DNA of 64,000 bases from Spongiactinospora rosea (GTDB lineage: Bacteria > Actinomycetota > Actinomycetes > Streptosporangiales > Streptosporangiaceae): positions 62,001 to 126,000 of the forward strand of contig NZ_QMEY01000020.1 in NCBI RefSeq assembly GCF_003315795.1. Reading direction: 5' to 3'. Positions 43,955-53,033 of the stretch are shown in pieces; within the stretch, counting starts at the first letter, position 1, and each line of letters begins with the position of its first letter. The notes beneath the pieces were generated by a model that did not search any database, was not told the origin of the DNA, and saw nothing but the letters and a program-made list of their open reading frames with translations. The translations under genes and the position numbers were made by a program.

Positions 43955-44760
43955 GTGGCCTGCACGATGCCCCGCTACGACCGCTCCCCTTCACACCACC
44001 CGGGGCGACACCATCAGCGGCCCGTTCCGACGGCCCACTATGAGGCGCCCATCCCAAGCACCCAGCCCATAGCAGGCCACCCAGCGGCCTATTCGGGTGT
44101 AATCCCCCTAAAAGGCCAGGCCAGGGCGTTAAGCACCTGCTCAACGCGCGGCCCATAAGCGAGCCCCTTCAATTCGCGGCCGACAACGAGCTACCCGGCG
44201 GCATGTTGAGGCGCCCATCTTCGAATGCCCGGCAACAGCGGACCACCCCAGAGCCCCTTTCAGACGTACATCTCCGCAACGCCCTGGACCACGGGCCAGG
44301 CCAGGAACCCTTGAGACACCTGCCCCAACGCGCCGCCGATAGCCAACGGGCTCAACAGTCTGTTCGGCGGAGATCCCTGGACAGCAAGGCCCCGCCAGTA
44401 CCCCGTCAAGGACCTACTCCAACGCGCGGCCGACGACGAGCTGTCCAGCGGCATTGTGAGCGCCCATCTCGAATACGCGGCAAGCGGGCTACCCCGGGGC
44501 CTTATAGGCGTAAATCCCGGGACCCTGGCGACACACGGCCAATCGTCGATGGGCCGGGCAGCCTGTTGACGAGCATCCCCGTGGCACCCTGGATGGCAAG
44601 CACGCGCCCGACAACCGGCCGGGCAGTGGCATGGTGGTGTCCCCATCCCGAATGAGGCGTACACCCCCCGCAACACCCTGGATGGCGAACCAGACCGCCC
44701 ATTCCAGCGCGCGACCCATCGCAGACCGCCCAGCGGACTTCTGCGGGGAAACTCAGTGTG
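43955..44760. repeat. Degenerate tandem repeats in a 0.9-kb non-coding stretch
   Basis: 929 bases (43916-44844) have no convincing gene. Diverged copies of a block are visible: CGCGGCCGAC-A-ACGAGCT...GCGGCATGTTGAGG CGCCCATC at 44175 and a roughly 85 % identical copy at 44425, exactly 250 bases apart. Partial copies lie near 44042, 44141 and 44630. A CCCTGGA-type submotif recurs near 44282, 44375, 44519, 44589 and 44680. The G+C content and third-position pattern differ from the genes around. The origin could be a decayed mobile or repetitive element; frames across it look random. Confidence 0.6.
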
Positions 44761-44844
44761 GCGTCCCTCGGCAGCAGGCCCACCACCGTCCTCCGGGGAT
44801 GGAGAGACCCATGGCGCGCCACGTTGCAAGGTTTGGAGCGTGGC

Positions 44845-45198
44845 TCAGCGGGCGGAGAGCATCTTTTTGGGGAGTGCGGCGGGGAGGGCCGGGAGGGTGG
44901 CCGTTGTGCGGCCGGCCTTCGGGCCGAAGCCGAGTGCGCTCGCGGCCTCGTTGCGCAGCACCATGATCAGCAGGGTGGCGACGAGGGTCGCGATCAGGAC
45001 CCAGCTCACCGCGATGATGACCGTCGAGCGTCGTGGCCTGCGGGATCGGCCCTGCTCGCCGCGCCTGCGGCCGCCGCCCTCTCTGCGGCGCACGCGCTCG
45101 TTGAACGACTCAAGACGGGCGGCCAGCCGGGGATCATCGTCGACGAGGTGACGCTCGATCTGGGCCAGCATCCGTTCCTCGTCCTGCGACCAGGCCAT
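44845..45198 (-). CDS. DUF3040-type small membrane protein
   Basis: A 117-residue protein beginning MAWSQDEERMLAQIERHLVDDDPRLAARLESF, the DUF3040 pattern of actinobacteria. A basic Gly/Arg linker, one membrane helix (about 70-90; VIIAVSWVLIATLVATLLIMV) and a short tail follow. The ATG at 45198 has GGGAGG at the right distance; the frame is open for 32 codons upstream but without family similarity. Its function is unknown; relatives are conserved single-helix proteins. Confidence 0.85.
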   Translation of the reverse strand: MAWSQDEERMLAQIERHLVDDDPRLAARLESFNERVRRREGGGRRRGEQGRSRRPRRSTVIIAVSWVLIATLVATLLIMVLRNEAASALGFGPKAGRTTATLPALPAALPKKMLSAR

Positions 45199-45306
45199 GC
45201 CGCACCTCCCGCATCGCAAGGCATGTGCCGATTTCTTGCCCATCATGAAGATCATTAGCCATTTCAAGAGCAGGTAATTAACGTGTCTTCGCATTTGCGA
45301 TCTTGC

Positions 45307-45322
45307 TCGAACGCCTGTTCTA
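45307..45322 (+). promoter_or_regulatory. SOS-like (LexA) box before the radical SAM gene
   Basis: TCGAAC-GCCT-GTTCTA matches the actinobacterial LexA box CGAAC-n4-GTTCG except for its last base. It ends 10 bases before the ATG at 45333, where a repressor would block transcription. Damage induction of the following gene is inferred. Confidence 0.5.
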
Positions 45323-45332
45323 ATCAGGGAGT

Positions 45333-46385
45333 ATGCGCTGGGACAACCTGCGACTGACCGATGTCGGCGAGCCCGACACGGCCACGCCGCTCTTCGCTCG
45401 CAAAGCCGTCACGCGGACCTTCGACACCCCCGGGTTCCGTGGCGTCACCTTCTATGAGATCCACGCGCGCTCCATCATCAACCGCGTTCCCGGCGCCTCC
45501 CGCGTCCCCTTCCAGTGGACGATCAACCCCTACCGCGGCTGCACCCACGCGTGCAATTACTGCTTCGCCCGCAACACCCACACCTACCTGGACCTCGACG
45601 CGGGCCGTGATTTCGACTCCAAGATCGTGGTGAAGGTCAACGCGCCCGAGCTGGTCCGCAGGGAGCTGGCCGCGCCGCGCTGGCGGGGCGCGCACATCGC
45701 GATGGGCACCAACGTCGACTGTTACCAGCGCGCCGAGGGCCGCTACCGGCTGATGCGCGGCATCCTGGCCGCGCTGCGCGACGCCGCCAATCCCTTCTCG
45801 ATCCTCACCAAGGGGTCGCTGATCCTGCGCGACCTCGATCTGCTGACCGAGGCCGCCGAGGTCACCGACGTGGGCACGGCCGTGTCGGCCGGGTTCATCG
45901 GCGATGACGACGCCGAGGCGGCGGCGCTGTGGCGTTCGGTCGAGCCCGGTACGCCGAGTCCCGGCAAGCGGCTGGAGGTCTGCGCGACGCTGACCGGGCA
46001 CGGCCTGCCGTGCTCGGTGCTGATGGCGCCGATCCTGCCCTACCTGACCGACTCCCCCAAGGCGCTGGACTGCGCGGTACGCCGGATCGCCGCCGCGGGG
46101 GCGACCGGCATCACGCCGATCGTGCTGCACCTGCGCCCGGGGGCGCGCGAGTGGTTCATGTCCTGGCTGGCCCGCGAGCACCCCCGCCTGGTGCCCCGCT
46201 ACCTGGAGTTGTACGGCAGAGGCGCCTACGCCCCCAAGTCCTACCAGCAGCGCATCACCGATCAGGTACGCGAGCTGGCCGAGCGCCACGGCGTCGGCCG
46301 GTCCGGCCCGGCCGCGGCGCGCAGGATCCGTAGCCGGCCTCAGCCCCCCGCGGTCGAGACGGGCGAGCAGCTCACCCTTATGTAG
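45333..46385 (+). CDS. Rv2578c-family radical SAM protein
   Basis: A 350-residue radical SAM enzyme. The [4Fe-4S] motif is C70-THA-C74-NY-C77 in NPYRGCTHACNYCFARNTH, and the family pattern (TINPYRGC; IAMGTNVDCYQRAE; LTKGSLILRDLDLL) matches the SplB-related Rv2578c group. The family is often linked to DNA repair or photolyase-like functions, but the reaction is not established. An SOS-like box overlaps its promoter. It is a single gene. Confidence 0.92.
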   Translation: MRWDNLRLTDVGEPDTATPLFARKAVTRTFDTPGFRGVTFYEIHARSIINRVPGASRVPFQWTINPYRGCTHACNYCFARNTHTYLDLDAGRDFDSKIVVKVNAPELVRRELAAPRWRGAHIAMGTNVDCYQRAEGRYRLMRGILAALRDAANPFSILTKGSLILRDLDLLTEAAEVTDVGTAVSAGFIGDDDAEAAALWRSVEPGTPSPGKRLEVCATLTGHGLPCSVLMAPILPYLTDSPKALDCAVRRIAAAGATGITPIVLHLRPGAREWFMSWLAREHPRLVPRYLELYGRGAYAPKSYQQRITDQVRELAERHGVGRSGPAAARRIRSRPQPPAVETGEQLTLM

Positions 46386-46431
46386 CACTATGTAGTGAAT
46401 CGCTCACGAAGGGGTAGTACTCGCGGTGATA

Positions 46432-46443
46432 CCCCATATGGGG
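46432..46443. promoter_or_regulatory. CCCCATATGGGG palindrome
   Basis: A perfect 12-bp palindrome with C- and G-tracts around an AT core, 26 bases before the ATG of the small basic protein. The layout resembles operators of CsoR/RcnR-type metal regulators, though outer arms do not extend the symmetry. No such regulator is in the window. Confidence 0.35.
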
Positions 46444-46468
46444 ATATCGCAGGACAAGAGGGGGGATC

Positions 46469-46699
46469 ATGGGGGACAGCACCCAGAAGAAGTCGATCAA
46501 GTCGTCCGCGAAGGCCAAGAAGGCCGCGCTCAAGGCGAATCGCAACGCCAAGCAGGCCAAGAAGCAGTCCAAACGCCCGGCGGCCGACACCGCCGTCGCC
46601 GCCGCTGCCGACCGCGCCATCGACCGCGTGACGGACCGCCTGCCCAACCGCACGACAGACCGCGTGGCGGACCCCGTGATCGACGGCGCTCCCGAGTAA
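46469..46699 (+). CDS. Small basic Lys/Ala-rich protein
   Basis: A 76-residue protein. The first 35 residues are almost only Lys, Ala, Ser, Asn and Gln (SIKSSAKAKKAALKANRNAK), resembling the tails of actinobacterial histone-like proteins; the second half has DR-containing repeats (DRAIDRVTDRLPNRTTDRVAD). The start has AGAGGGGGGAT before it, and a terminator follows the stop. A nucleic-acid-binding role is plausible but not shown. Confidence 0.7.
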   Translation: MGDSTQKKSIKSSAKAKKAALKANRNAKQAKKQSKRPAADTAVAAAADRAIDRVTDRLPNRTTDRVADPVIDGAPE

Positions 46700-46710
46700 A
46701 CCCCGCCACA

Positions 46711-46736
46711 CCCTGCGGCGGTCGGCCGCCGCAGGG
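46711..46736 (+). terminator. Terminator after the small basic protein gene
   Basis: A perfect 11-bp stem (46711-46721 with 46726-46736, loop TCGG), 12 bases past the stop. Confidence 0.7.
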
Positions 46737-46814
46737 GCCACCCTCCCCCGCACGGCCCCCTCCATCGTCACCTCCGGCCCGTCGCCCACCCGCCGATCCC
46801 GCCGTCCCCTGGGT

Positions 46815-47435
46815 TCATCCGATGGGAATGCCGGAGCGCAGTTGGGCGTAGGCGAGTTCGGCCGCCTCGACCGCGGCCGGGTAGGCGTCGTCGGCCGATT
46901 CTCCGGCGATCAGGCGACGCCAGTTGTCGCCCGCCAGGACCCGCTGGACGGCGAGGATCTGGGCGGCGGCGAGCCTGGCGGGAAGCCCGGCCGGGGCGCG
47001 TCCGTCGTCGAGTTCGACGGCCAGGGCGTCCTCGTCCTCGGCCGACTGCCGCATCAGCCGGGCGGCCAGGCCCGGCGTCTGGAACACCATGCCGTGGTAG
47101 GCCAGCACCTCCGGCGTGTCGTTGAACCCGGTCACCGGATCACGCCGAGCCAGGCCGTCCAGGAAGGCGCGGCGCAGCGCGGCCAGCGGCTCCTCCCCCG
47201 GCGCGCGGCCACGGACGATCCGGGCCGCCTCCCCCTTGTGGTCGGCGATCCGGTGCAGGACCAGGTCTTCCTTCGTCGCGAAGTACTTGAACAGCGTCGG
47301 CTTGGAGACCTCCGCCGCCGCGGCCACCTCCGCGACCGACACCTCGTCGAAGCCGCGCTCCAGGAACAGGGCGATCGCCGCCGCCGAGATGGCGTCGTGG
47401 ATCCGCCGCTTCTTCAGTTCCCGCAGTCCGGTCAT
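46815..47435 (-). CDS. TetR-family regulator, divergent to helD
   Basis: A 206-residue TetR protein. The N-terminal HTH (about 8-58) reads RIHDAISAAAIALFLERGFDEVSVAEVAAAAEVSKPTLFKYFATKEDL; the C-terminal ligand domain is divergent, as usual. The gene is transcribed away from the HelD gene, with the perfect palindrome 47474-47499 between. It is thus the probable repressor of helD and of itself, released by a small ligand, possibly an antibiotic. Confidence 0.93.
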   Translation of the reverse strand: MTGLRELKKRRIHDAISAAAIALFLERGFDEVSVAEVAAAAEVSKPTLFKYFATKEDLVLHRIADHKGEAARIVRGRAPGEEPLAALRRAFLDGLARRDPVTGFNDTPEVLAYHGMVFQTPGLAARLMRQSAEDEDALAVELDDGRAPAGLPARLAAAQILAVQRVLAGDNWRRLIAGESADDAYPAAVEAAELAYAQLRSGIPIG

Positions 47436-47473
47436 GCGGCCACCCTAGTCATGCGGCAACCTCAACAAAGGGC

Positions 47474-47499
47474 AACTCGGTTAAACTCTTAACCGAGTT
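47474..47499. promoter_or_regulatory. Perfect 11-bp inverted repeat, TetR operator
   Basis: AACTCGGTTAA (47474-47484) and TTAACCGAGTT (47489-47499) with a 4-base spacer, within the 77 bases between tetR and helD. It ends 2 bases before the helD ribosome site (GAGGAGG at 47502-47508), so binding would block helD expression directly. Confidence 0.75.
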
Positions 47500-47512
47500 A
47501 AGAGGAGGTTGC

Positions 47513-49543
47513 ATGAACGAGCTCGACGCCGAGCGCGCCTACGTCGAACGTTGCCGGGAGGCCGTACGCCGGATGCTCGACGGCGCCCGGCACAACGTCA
47601 TCGTCGGCGAGACCGTGGCCGGTGACCGCTACAGCGCCGAACGACTGGGGCATCATCTCAAGAGCCTGGCCAAGGAGCTGAGCGAGGAGCCGGACGGCCC
47701 GCCGTTCTTCGGCCGCCTGGACTACGGCGCGGACGCGGGCGACCACGCCGCACGCAAGTACTACATCGGCAGGCGCCACCTCAGCGGCGAGACCGGCGAG
47801 CCGCCCGTGGTGATCGACTGGCGCGCGCCCGTCGCCAGGGCCTTCTACCGCGCCAGCGCCCGCGAGCCCGGCGGCGTCGCGGTGCGCCGCCGCTTCGGCT
47901 GGTCCACCGACTCGGCCGAACTGACCGGCTACGAGGACGAACGCCTCGACCGCGGCGAGGAGCGCGACGCCGCGGCCAGCCGCATCGTCACCGCCGAGAT
48001 CGAGCGCCCGCGCGTGGGCCCGATGCGCGACATCGTCGCCACCATCCAGCCCGAACAGGACGAGCTGGTCCGCGCCCCGATCTCCGGCTCGATCTGCGTC
48101 CAGGGCGCGCCCGGCACCGGCAAGACCGCCGTCGGCCTGCACCGCGCGGCCTACCTGCTGTACGCGCACCGGCAGCGGCTGCGCAACGGCGGTGTGCTGG
48201 TCCTGGGCCCGAACCAGGCGTTCCTCGGCTACATCTCCCAGGTGCTGCCCGCGCTCGGCGAGGTGGACGTCGAACAGACCACCGTCGGACGGCTGCTGCG
48301 GCACCGGGGCGAGATCCGCGCCCACGACGGCGAGGACGCGGCGGTCGTCAAGCACGACGCCCGGATGGCGAAGGTGCTGCGCCGGGCGCTGTACGCCAGG
48401 GTCGGCAAGCCGTCCGGCACCCTGGCCGTGCCCGACGGCTCCTACCGGTGGCGGATCGACGAGTACGACCTGCGGCGCGTGGTGGACGACACCCGCCGCG
48501 AGGCGGTGCCGTACCTGGTGGGACGCGAGCGGGTGATCTCCCGGCTGGTGTCGCTGCTCCAGCAGCGGGCCGAGTCGCGGGGGCAGACGCCGAACGCCGC
48601 CTGGGTCAAGCGGATGCGCCGCTCGATCATCGGGTTCGCCGACGAGGTCTGGCCCGCCGTACGCGCCGAGGAGGTGGTCGCCGAAGTGCTCACCGACGCC
48701 GACGCGCTGGCCCGGGCGGCGGACGGCACGCTGACCCCCGGCGAGCAGAAGGCCATCTTGTGGACCCGCCCGCCGCGCGGCCACAAGAGCGCCCGCTGGT
48801 CGGAGGCCGACATCGTCCTGCTCGACGAGGTGGCCGGGCTGCTGGAACGCGAGCAGGGCTACGGGCACGTGATCGTGGACGAGGCCCAGGACCTGTCCCA
48901 GATGCAGTGCCGGGCCATCGCCAGGCGCAGCGAGCACGGCTCGATCACCGTGCTCGGCGACCTCGCGCAGGCCACCACGCCGTGGGCGGCGCGGCGCTGG
49001 CCCGACGCGTTGACCCACCTGGGCAAGCCGGAGGCCGCCGTGATCGCCCTGACCACCGGGTTCCGCGTGCCCGCCGCCGTGGTGGCGCTGGCCAACCGGC
49101 TGCTCGCCACGCTGGACGCCGACGTGCCGCAGACCCGCTCGCTGCGTTCGGACGGCATGCTGCGCGTCCGCCGGGTGCCGGACCTCGCGGAAGCGGTCGT
49201 GGCGGCGGTGCGCGACGCGCGACGCCATGAGGGCTCCATCGGCGTGATCGCCGCCGACGTCGTACCACTGGTGGAGCGGCTGCGGGCCGAGGGCATCGAG
49301 GTCGCCACCCTGGACGGTGCGGACGGCACCGCAGGCGCGCAGGTCACCGCCGTACCCGCGACCCTGGTCAAGGGCTTCGAATACGACCACGTGATCCTCG
49401 CCGAGCCCGCCGCCGTCGCCGAGGCCGAGACCCGCGGCGGCAACCGCCTCTACGTCGCCCTCACCCGCGCGGTGTCCCGGCTGGACGTACTGCACACCCG
49501 GCCGCTCCCGGCCGCCCTGGACGACCACGGCTCCCCGATGTGA
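47513..49543 (+). CDS. helD: HelD-family RNA polymerase-associated ATPase
   Basis: A 676-residue paralogue of the HelR-like protein at 11899. It has an N-terminal helical arm (LDAERAYVERCREAVRRML), the RKYYIGRRHL segment, Walker A GAPGTGKT with VGLHRAAYLLY, motif II VIVDEAQDLSQMQ, and C-terminal motifs LTTGFRVP, VKGFEYDHVI and RLYVALTRAV. It should dissociate stalled RNA polymerase using ATP. It is shorter than the other paralogue in the middle insertion. Control by the adjacent TetR gives a ligand-inducible expression not seen for the other copy. Confidence 0.9.
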   Translation: MNELDAERAYVERCREAVRRMLDGARHNVIVGETVAGDRYSAERLGHHLKSLAKELSEEPDGPPFFGRLDYGADAGDHAARKYYIGRRHLSGETGEPPVVIDWRAPVARAFYRASAREPGGVAVRRRFGWSTDSAELTGYEDERLDRGEERDAAASRIVTAEIERPRVGPMRDIVATIQPEQDELVRAPISGSICVQGAPGTGKTAVGLHRAAYLLYAHRQRLRNGGVLVLGPNQAFLGYISQVLPALGEVDVEQTTVGRLLRHRGEIRAHDGEDAAVVKHDARMAKVLRRALYARVGKPSGTLAVPDGSYRWRIDEYDLRRVVDDTRREAVPYLVGRERVISRLVSLLQQRAESRGQTPNAAWVKRMRRSIIGFADEVWPAVRAEEVVAEVLTDADALARAADGTLTPGEQKAILWTRPPRGHKSARWSEADIVLLDEVAGLLEREQGYGHVIVDEAQDLSQMQCRAIARRSEHGSITVLGDLAQATTPWAARRWPDALTHLGKPEAAVIALTTGFRVPAAVVALANRLLATLDADVPQTRSLRSDGMLRVRRVPDLAEAVVAAVRDARRHEGSIGVIAADVVPLVERLRAEGIEVATLDGADGTAGAQVTAVPATLVKGFEYDHVILAEPAAVAEAETRGGNRLYVALTRAVSRLDVLHTRPLPAALDDHGSPM

Positions 49544-49718
49544 AGGCCCCGCCCGTCGAGCGGCCCAAAACGAACGATCGGGATATACGCCCGCAAAGCC
49601 GCCCGGCGCGGGGGCGAGACCCCGGATTCCCGTCCATCTCCTCTGCGAGAACGCCACATTCGACTGTTCGCAGGAATGCGAGGATAAGTTGGGCGATCAC
49701 GCGACCGGAGAGGGATGT

Positions 49719-52700
49719 ATGCCAGCGTACGTACGGTTTCCGACGATTTTTCGTGACGCGGTGGTCTTCGCCGCGGAGGACGATCTGTGGATGGTGCCGG
49801 CCGAGGGTGGGCGGGCCTTCCGGCTGACCGCCGGAGTCGCCGAGGCCGGATATCCGAGGTTCTCCCCCGACGGCGAACGACTGGCCTTCGTCGGTCGTGA
49901 GGAGGGCCCGGAGGAGGTCTACGTGATGCCGGCCGAAGGCGGTGACGCCACCCGCATCACGTTCCACGGATCCCGTTCGACGGTCACCGGCTGGCAGGAC
50001 GACGCGATCGTCTACGCCAGCGACGCGGGCCAGCCGTTCGGGCGGCTGAAGTGGCTGCACGCCGTGGTCCCCGGGGCGGAGGGGCCGCCGCGGCGGCTGC
50101 CGTACGGACCGGCGAACACGATCACGTACGGCCCCGGCGGCGCGACCGTGCTCGGCCGCAACACCGCCGACCCGGCCCGCTGGAAGCGCTACCGCGGCGG
50201 CACGGTCGGCGACCTGTGGATCGACCGGGCGGGCGAAGGCGAGTTCTCCAGGCTGGTCGCGCTGGCCGGCAACCTCGCCGCGCCCTGCTGGGCGGGCGAT
50301 CGGATCTACTTCCTGTCCGACCACGAGGGCGTCGGCAACGTCTACTCCTGCACCCCCGCCGGCGACGACCTGCGCCGCCACACCGACCACGCCGACTATT
50401 ACGCGCGCAACCTGTCCGGCGACGGCACCAGGCTGGTCTACCACGCGGGGGGGGAGCTGTACCTGCTCGACCCCGCCGAGGGCGAGTCCCGCCAGGTGGA
50501 GGTACGGCTGGGCAGCTCACGTACCCAGCGCAACCGCAGGTTCGTGTCCGCCGAGAGCTACCTGGACAGCGCCACGCTCAGCCCCGACGGCAGCGGCCTC
50601 GCCATCACCACCCGCGGCAAGGCGTTCTCCTTCGCCAACTGGGAGGGGCCGGTCCGCCAGCACGGCGCCCCCGACGGGGTCCGCTACCGGCTGCTGAACT
50701 GGCTCAACGACGGCGAGCGGCTGATCGCGGCGGCCAGCGACGACGGCGACCGCGAGGTGCTGGTGCTGCTCACCGCCGACGGCGCGGAGCAGCCGGTACG
50801 CCTGGACGCGCTCGACACCGGCCGGGCCATCGAGCTGGAGGTCTCCCCCAAGCACGACCGGGTGGCGCTCACCAACCACCGCAACGAGCTGCTGCTGATC
50901 GACCTGACCGGCGAGGAGCCCGCGCTGACCACCATCGAGCGCAACGCCTTCGACCGGATCGAGGACCCGGCCTGGTCGGCCGACGGGCGCTGGCTGGCCT
51001 ACTCCTGCCCGGCGGGCCCGCAGACCAGCGCCATCAAGCTGTACGACACGCAAAGCGGGCAGTCGTTCGCCGCCACCCGGCCGGTGCTCTACGACACCAG
51101 CCCGTCCTTCGACCCCGAGGGGCGCTACCTCTACTTCATCGGCTACCGGGTGTTCAACCCGGTACGCGATTCGCTCCACTTCGACCTGGGGTTCCCGCTC
51201 GGCCGCCGGCCGTACGCGATCGCGCTGCGCTCCGACGTGGGCTCACCGTTCGTGCCCGAGCCGCGCCCGCTCGGCAAGGGCGACGGCGGCAAGGACGAGA
51301 ACAAGGACGAGGCCAAGGACGAATCGAAGGACGAGACCAAAGAGGAGGGCAAGCCCGACTCCCAGCCCGAGCCCGCCGAGGAGCCCGCCGAGGAGCCCGC
51401 CGAGGAGCCCGCCGAGGAGCCCGCCAAGGAGGCCGCCAAGGAGACGCTGACCATCGACACCGAGGGCCTGGACCGCCGGATCATCGCCTTCCCCGTGCCG
51501 GAGGCCCGGTACACCCAGATCGCCGGGATCAGCGGCAAGGCGATCTTCGCCTCGTACCCCGTCGAGGGCCGCCGCGGCGACGAGTTCGCCGAGTCCACCT
51601 CCGGCACCCTGCACGTCTACGACTTCGAGAAGCAGACGAGCGAGGTCTTGACCAGGGACCTCAGCGGTTTCCTGCTGGGCCGGGACAACACCACCCTGCT
51701 CTACCGGGCAGGCCGCCGGTTGCGCGTGGTCAAGGCCGGTGAGGAGCCCTCCGGCGGAGAGGGCGCGACCCGCTCGGCGGGCTGGATCGACCTGTCCCGC
51801 GTCAAGGTCTCGATCCGCCCCGGGGCCGAATGGCGGCAGATGTTCCGCGAGGCGTGGCGGCTGCAGCGCGAGCACTTCTGGACCGAGGACATGGCCGGGG
51901 TCGACTGGGACGGCGTCTATGACCGTTACCTGCCGCTGGTGGACCGGATCGGCACCCGCGGGGAGTTCTCCGACCTGCTGTGGGAACTGCTCGGCGAGCT
52001 GGGCACCTCACACGCCTACGAGATGGGCGGCGAGTACCGCAGCCGCCCGCACTACTGGCAGGGCAAGCTCGGCGTGGACTGGACCTACGACGACGGCGTC
52101 TACCGCATCGCCGCCATCGTGGACGGCGACCCGTGGGACGCCGAGGCCACCTCTCCGCTCAACCGCCCTGGTGTCAATCTGCGTCCGGGCGATGCCGTGC
52201 TGGCGGTCAACGGCCAGCCGGTGGGCCCCGCGGCCACCCCGGCCGAGCGGCTGGTCAACCAGGCGGGCGAGGAGGTGCAGCTCACCGTCCGCCGCGGCGA
52301 GGAGTCTCCGCGCACGGTCACCGTCAAGGCGCTGTCGTACGAGCAGCCCGGCCGCTACCGCGACTGGGTGACCGCCAACCGGGCCCGCACCCACGAGCGC
52401 ACCGGCGGGCGGATCGGCTACCTGCACATCCCGGACATGGGCGCCGAAGGGTACGCCGAGTTCCATCGCGGGTTCCTGGCCGAGTTCGACCGCGAGGGCC
52501 TGATCGTGGACGTGCGCTTCAACGGCGGCGGCAACGTCTCGGCACTACTGCTGGAGAAGCTGGCCCGCCGCCGGATCGGCTACGACTATCCGCGCTGGGG
52601 GGTGCCCGAGCCCTACCCGCGCGAGTCCCCCAGGGGCGTGCTGGTCGCCGTCACCAACGAGTGGGCCGGATCGGACGGCGACATTTTCAGCCACACCTTC

Positions 52701-53033
52701 AAGCTGCTCGGCCTCGGCCCCCTGATCGGCAAGCGGACCTGGGGCGGGGTCATCGGGATCTGGCCGCGCCACTGGCTGGCCGACGGCACGGTCACCACCC
52801 AGCCGGAGTTCTCCTTCGCCTTCGACGACGTCGGCTGGCGGGTGGAGAACTACGGGACCGACCCCGACATCGAGATCGACATCACCCCGCAGGACTACGC
52901 CCGCGGTGTGGACACCCAGCTCGACAAGGCGATCGAGGTCGCGCTGGAGCGCCTTGCGGCCCATCCCCCGCACACCCCCGACCCGGCCGACCGCCCCCGG
53001 CTCACCGTCCCGCCGCTGCCCCCGCGCAGCTGA
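49719..53033 (+). CDS. Tricorn protease (S41 family)
   Basis: A 1104-residue tricorn-type protease. It has an N-terminal beta-propeller of the WD40-like PD40 type (FSPDGERLAFVGREEG; WSADGRWLAYSCPAGP), a second propeller, a C1 domain, PDZ (about 800-880) and the S41 catalytic domain. Catalytic residues align with Thermoplasma tricorn: Ser764/His765 (GTSHAYE), Ser985/Asp986 (EWAGSDGD) and Glu1043 (VENYG). The ATG at 49719 follows GGAGAGGG. It degrades peptides released by the proteasome or other proteases in the cytoplasm. A Lys/Glu-rich insertion (about 523-575) with EPAE repeats is unusual and lies between the propeller halves. Confidence 0.95.
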   Translation: MPAYVRFPTIFRDAVVFAAEDDLWMVPAEGGRAFRLTAGVAEAGYPRFSPDGERLAFVGREEGPEEVYVMPAEGGDATRITFHGSRSTVTGWQDDAIVYASDAGQPFGRLKWLHAVVPGAEGPPRRLPYGPANTITYGPGGATVLGRNTADPARWKRYRGGTVGDLWIDRAGEGEFSRLVALAGNLAAPCWAGDRIYFLSDHEGVGNVYSCTPAGDDLRRHTDHADYYARNLSGDGTRLVYHAGGELYLLDPAEGESRQVEVRLGSSRTQRNRRFVSAESYLDSATLSPDGSGLAITTRGKAFSFANWEGPVRQHGAPDGVRYRLLNWLNDGERLIAAASDDGDREVLVLLTADGAEQPVRLDALDTGRAIELEVSPKHDRVALTNHRNELLLIDLTGEEPALTTIERNAFDRIEDPAWSADGRWLAYSCPAGPQTSAIKLYDTQSGQSFAATRPVLYDTSPSFDPEGRYLYFIGYRVFNPVRDSLHFDLGFPLGRRPYAIALRSDVGSPFVPEPRPLGKGDGGKDENKDEAKDESKDETKEEGKPDSQPEPAEEPAEEPAEEPAEEPAKEAAKETLTIDTEGLDRRIIAFPVPEARYTQIAGISGKAIFASYPVEGRRGDEFAESTSGTLHVYDFEKQTSEVLTRDLSGFLLGRDNTTLLYRAGRRLRVVKAGEEPSGGEGATRSAGWIDLSRVKVSIRPGAEWRQMFREAWRLQREHFWTEDMAGVDWDGVYDRYLPLVDRIGTRGEFSDLLWELLGELGTSHAYEMGGEYRSRPHYWQGKLGVDWTYDDGVYRIAAIVDGDPWDAEATSPLNRPGVNLRPGDAVLAVNGQPVGPAATPAERLVNQAGEEVQLTVRRGEESPRTVTVKALSYEQPGRYRDWVTANRARTHERTGGRIGYLHIPDMGAEGYAEFHRGFLAEFDREGLIVDVRFNGGGNVSALLLEKLARRRIGYDYPRWGVPEPYPRESPRGVLVAVTNEWAGSDGDIFSHTFKLLGLGPLIGKRTWGGVIGIWPRHWLADGTVTTQPEFSFAFDDVGWRVENYGTDPDIEIDITPQDYARGVDTQLDKAIEVALERLAAHPPHTPDPADRPRLTVPPLPPRS
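51369..51440 (+). repeat. 12-bp coding repeats (EPAE) in the tricorn gene
   Basis: Four identical units coding Glu-Pro-Ala-Glu and two degenerate ones (EPAK, EAAK) in tandem. They form part of a charged, disordered insertion and may vary in number between strains. Confidence 0.85.

Noticed and set aside
43955..44829. Several frames within the repeat-bearing gap (e.g. minus 44260-44829)
   Set aside because: Low codon bias, many Cys/Trp/Arg, no ribosome site; the open frames follow the repeats.
47498..49657. 719-codon minus-strand frame across helD
   Set aside because: Same reason: shadow of a strongly biased coding strand.
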